A stretch of 64,000 bases of DNA, from NCBI GenBank assembly GCA_015183035.1, contig JACZZP010000009.1, positions 1,240,001 to 1,304,000 of the forward strand. Direction: 5' to 3'. Source of the DNA: Meloidogyne chitwoodi (Eukaryota > Nematoda > Chromadorea > Rhabditida > Meloidogynidae). The number at the start of each line of letters is the position of its first letter. Position 1 is the stretch's first letter. The notes under the pieces are model-generated. The model was not told the DNA's origin. It saw only the letters and a program-made list of their open reading frames with translations, and made no database searches. Below are positions 61,076 to 64,000 of the stretch, one piece after another. The translations under genes and the position numbers were made by a program.

Positions 61076-61334
61076 TAAACATTTTGTTTTTTTCTTGTTT
61101 AAATTTTATTTAAAATTTATTGTGTTAATTAATTATTTGATTTTTTTCAATATTTATTTTGTAATTATCTCAAAATATTTTAAATTATTTTTTTTCAAAG
61201 AATTTCAAAAAAAAATAAGGTCAAAGAATTATCACACTTTTTGTCTTTTTTGTTGCTTGGATTTCAAAAAACTAATAAGTATTTTAACATTTTAATTTTT
61301 CATTAATTTATATATACATATTATTATAAGGAAT

Positions 61335-63123
61335 ATGAATTTTCTCATTGGAAAAACTTTTATTAACAAATTTTCTATTTTTACCAACTGGACTTTTAAT
61401 AAATCAAATATCATTAAAATAGCTCAAGTTGGTGGTTGTGCTTGTCCTCCAAGTAATTTTATTGAAAAATTTAAAATATTTTTTCCTTATTTTTTCTGAT
61501 GAGGCAACAGAAGATTTAGAATATGCATTTGAAATGTCTAGTTCTAATTTACGTTTTGGTAAAGGAGTTACATTAGAAATTGGTTTTGACGTTCAAATGT
61601 TTGGAGCAAAAAATCCTTTAATTATAACTGATAAAAATGTTGTAAAAACAATTGCTTTTATGTGAGTGATATTTTTTCTTTAGTCTTTTTTTTAATAAAT
61701 TTAATAAAGAAATACTGCAAGTTCTTTAACTCGATTGGGCATTAATTTTGATGTTTTTGATCAAATTCACTGTGAACCATCACAACAAAGTTTTAATTTT
61801 TTTAATAAATTTTAATTATTTCTCTTTTATGTATGCAAGAAGCAATTGATTTTTCTAGAAAAAAGTCATATGATTGCTTTTTGGCTGTTGGTGGTGGATC
61901 TGTTATTGATACAGCTAAAGTATTATTTGAAATTTTTAAAATTATAATAAGAATTATTTTTTTTAACATTTTTAAATAAATCTTCTTTAAGGCAGCAGCA
62001 TTATATGCAAATAATTTAGAGGCTCATCTTTTTGATTTTGTTCAAAAACCATTTGGGCGTGGACTTATTCCTACTAAAACAATGCTTCCACTTATTGCTG
62101 TTTTATTTATTTTTTAAATATTTCTATTTATTTAGATACCTACAACTGCTGGTACTGGTAGTGAAACAACTGGTGTTTCAATTATTGATATTCCTGAAAA
62201 ACAATGTAAAACAGGCATTAGACTTCGTTGTATTAAACCAAATTTGGCAATAATTGATCCTTTAAATGTTATGTCAATGCCTAGAAATGTAGCTATTTAT
62301 AGCGGTTTTGATGTTCTTTGTCATGCTTTAGAATCTTATACAGCAAAATCATATACAAAACGTTCTCCACGTCCATTACGTCCAGATATTCGCCCTGTTT
62401 ATCAAGGGTCAAATCCTGTAGTTTTTTTTAATAATTTTTAAAAATAAATAAAAAATTCTTATTTAAAGGTTAGTGATGTTTGGGTAAGAGAAGCACTTCA
62501 AATTGTTCGAAAATATTTTCGTCGTTCTATTTTTGATCCTGAGGATGAAGAGGCACGTACTTATATGATGATGGCTAGTTCATTTGCAGGAATGGGTTTT
62601 GGAAATGCTGTATTTTTAAATAAAAATATTATAAATAAATAAATAAAGGGTGTGCATTTATGTCATGGGCTTTCTTATCCAATAAGTTCTCAAGGAAAAT
62701 CTTATTTTGATCAACATTATACAAAAGAACATCCACTTATTCCTCATGGTTTGTCTGTTGTTTGCACATCACCTGCTGATTTTATCTTCACAACATGTGC
62801 TGATCCACAAAGACATTTAGAAGCTAGCCAATTATTGGGATCTAATTTATCTGTATAAAAAAAAATATTTTTTTTAATTATTAAAATATTAGAGTACAGC
62901 AAGTACTGATATAATTGGAAATGTATTAGCTGATCAATTGCGGTCATTTATGTCCGATTTTGGTTGCCCTAATGGTTTAAAACAAATGGGATTTGACCAA
63001 GGATCAATTAGTAATTTAGCCGATGCAGCACTTAATTCATTTCGTTCAAATCCAATTTCACCACGGGAAATTGATTTTGATTCAGTTTCTGATATTTATG
63101 AGAAATCATTAATTGTCTATTAA
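61335..63123 (+). CDS. adhfe1: Hydroxyacid-oxoacid transhydrogenase, mitochondrial (ADHFE1)
   Basis: This iron-dependent alcohol dehydrogenase family enzyme interconverts 4-hydroxybutyrate with 2-oxoglutarate in mitochondria. The leader (MNFLIGKTFINKFSIFTNW) is basic and likely mitochondrial. The family core reads EDLEYAFEMSSSNLRFGKGV, LAVGGGSVIDTAKAAALYAN, PTTAGTGSETTGVSI, GFDVLCHALESYTAKSYT, RSPRPLRPDIRPVYQGSNP, HLCHGLSYPISSQGKSY and HPLIPHGLSVVCTSP. These retain the Asp and three His of the metal site. It ends at 63123 with YEKSLIVY. About nine exons with small introns. Length of about 465-470 residues matches the human protein. Confidence 0.95.
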
Positions 63124-63257
63124 GTAAAATTATAATTTTATAATAAATAATATATACTGTGATTAGTTTTACCTATAAATAGTCATTAACCCTTAAAGGT
63201 ACTTTTCTTATTGACTTTTATTTCTTTACATACCTATATGCGAATTATCATTTAAAT

Positions 63258-63388
63258 TAGGGTGCAGCCCCGTCCCCCGACTTTTCTCTTCCCCAACCAA
63301 ACCCCCGACATCCCCGTCCCTCGACATTTCAGCAGACAGGCCAAACCCCGAGACCCCGTCCTCCGACATTGGTCGGGGCTGCACCCTA
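63258..63388. mobile_element. hAT-like MITE with TAGGG ends
   Basis: Perfect inverted ends TAGGGTGCAGCCCCG (63258-63272 and 63374-63388) are flanked by the exact 8-bp direct repeat ATTTAAAT (63250-63257 and 63389-63396). The interior is unusually GC-rich with repeated CCCCGACA/CCCTCGACA-type units. Its reading frame is spurious. Confidence 0.85.
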
Positions 63389-63536
63389 ATTTAAATATTA
63401 GTGGATTAAATTTATTTACTTTTTTTAAACTAAAATGGATGGAAGTGAAGTATAACAGAAAAGTACCATCTTAAATATTTTGTATAAATTTATAAAGATT
63501 TTTATATTTTTATAATAAAATTTTAATAAAAATAAA

Positions 63537-64000
63537 TTAAAGCTCATTATGTTTTTGTTGATTTAATTCATTTTGAATACATTTATTTTCATCTCCCTCT
63601 ATTACCACAAAAACATAAATAAAAAGAAAAATAAAAAAAATAACTGGGTACATAACCTATAAATTAAATTTTTTTTTAATAATAATTTATATTACTTTAA
63701 AAAATGTATCAAATCTTAATGCATTTCTGTGATGTAATTGACTTTCTGATAAAAGAATTGAAATTTTATAAGCACTTATTTCACTGGCTTTCTCTGTAAT
63801 TATTTTTTTCTAAAAGTATTTTGTTTTTTTTATTTAAAAATTTAAAACAACCAATTGACGACTTCTATGTTCAAGTCCAATAACAGTTAAAGCTTGTAAC
63901 ATTGTGCACTAAATGTTTAAAATTATAAAATTTAAATTTTTAAATTACAAAAACAAAGACAGAAGTAAATCCAAACCAAACATCAATTGCTTTTACATAA
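63537..64000 (-). CDS. Cys-loop ligand-gated ion channel, 3' end (partial)
   Basis: The right edge cuts a gene that runs leftward to stop 63537. The last exons encode the end of TM2/TM3 (YVKAIDVWFGFTSVFVFV), TM3 continued (CTMLQALTVIGLEHRSRQL), a short intracellular loop (KIITEKASEISAYKISIL, ESQLHHRNALRFDTFFK), TM4 (VMYPVIFFIFLFIYVFVVIE) and a short tail ending QQKHNEL. The DVW-F--- pattern and final FK..YP helix are typical of pentameric receptors (nicotinic, GABA or LGC type). Which subtype cannot be read from this piece. The N-terminal ligand-binding domain is beyond the window. Confidence 0.85.

Noticed and set aside
63262..63474. 70-codon plus-strand frame starting MQPRPPTFLFPNQTP
   Set aside because: It is translated MITE sequence followed by A/T-rich non-coding DNA.

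Overview
The window is eukaryotic and nematode-like. It is very AT-rich, has many introns of about 22-60 nt with GT..AG borders, and its genes carry asparagine runs. It holds families typical of nematodes: a ground-like protein, a C6-domain protein, a DAF-5-like Ski/Sno regulator, an astacin, a ROR/CAM-1 receptor and a Cys-loop channel. The closely packed same-strand genes look like trans-spliced nematode operons. The base composition and tiny introns fit a tylenchid, perhaps a root-knot nematode (Meloidogyne), but that is an inference.

Layout: 0-1.4 kb is the 5' part of an unrecognised multi-exon gene on the minus strand. 4.4-6.8 kb holds two small secreted-protein genes (ground-like, minus; C6, plus). 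7.2-15.4 kb is a ROR-family receptor tyrosine kinase gene with Ig, Frizzled, kringle, membrane and kinase-like domains; its kinase-like domain has lost key catalytic residues. 15.4-20.9 kb is an AT-rich gap with transposon relics. 20.9-29.7 kb is a tight minus-strand run (F-box protein, TFIIA-L, RCL1, RNase H2C, torsin, lipid phosphate phosphatase) that looks like an operon. 30.1-32.7 kb is HSPA13/STCH, head-to-head with that run. 33.7-36.1 kb is an astacin protease. 36.3-43.0 kb is a second minus-strand run (METTL1, mitoferrin, CISD, HUS1, a four-pass membrane protein, DHRS1). 44.5-48.2 kb is a plus-strand thioredoxin-like gene whose first intron contains a whole hyaluronidase gene on the other strand. 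Then follow a two-pore potassium channel, a lysine-rich membrane protein, a Ski/Sno (DAF-5-like) gene, the branched-chain ketoacid dehydrogenase E2, a short secreted peptide and an aquaglyceroporin (to 55.9 kb). 55.9-59.9 kb has no gene that I can see. The right end has EBP2, the hydroxyacid-oxoacid transhydrogenase ADHFE1 and the 3' end of a Cys-loop channel gene.

The window is rich in short non-autonomous DNA transposons. For many of them both ends and the target-site duplication can be read directly: hAT-like with 8-bp duplications, Mutator-like with 8-10 bp, and one pogo/mariner-like with TA. Several sit in introns of the ROR, lipid phosphatase, HSPA13 and astacin genes. The most notable points are the degenerate ROR kinase, the two candidate operons, the nested hyaluronidase, a MITE family dated by a paralogous empty site, and a tRNA-like segment inside the pogo-like element. 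I found no clearly new molecular system.
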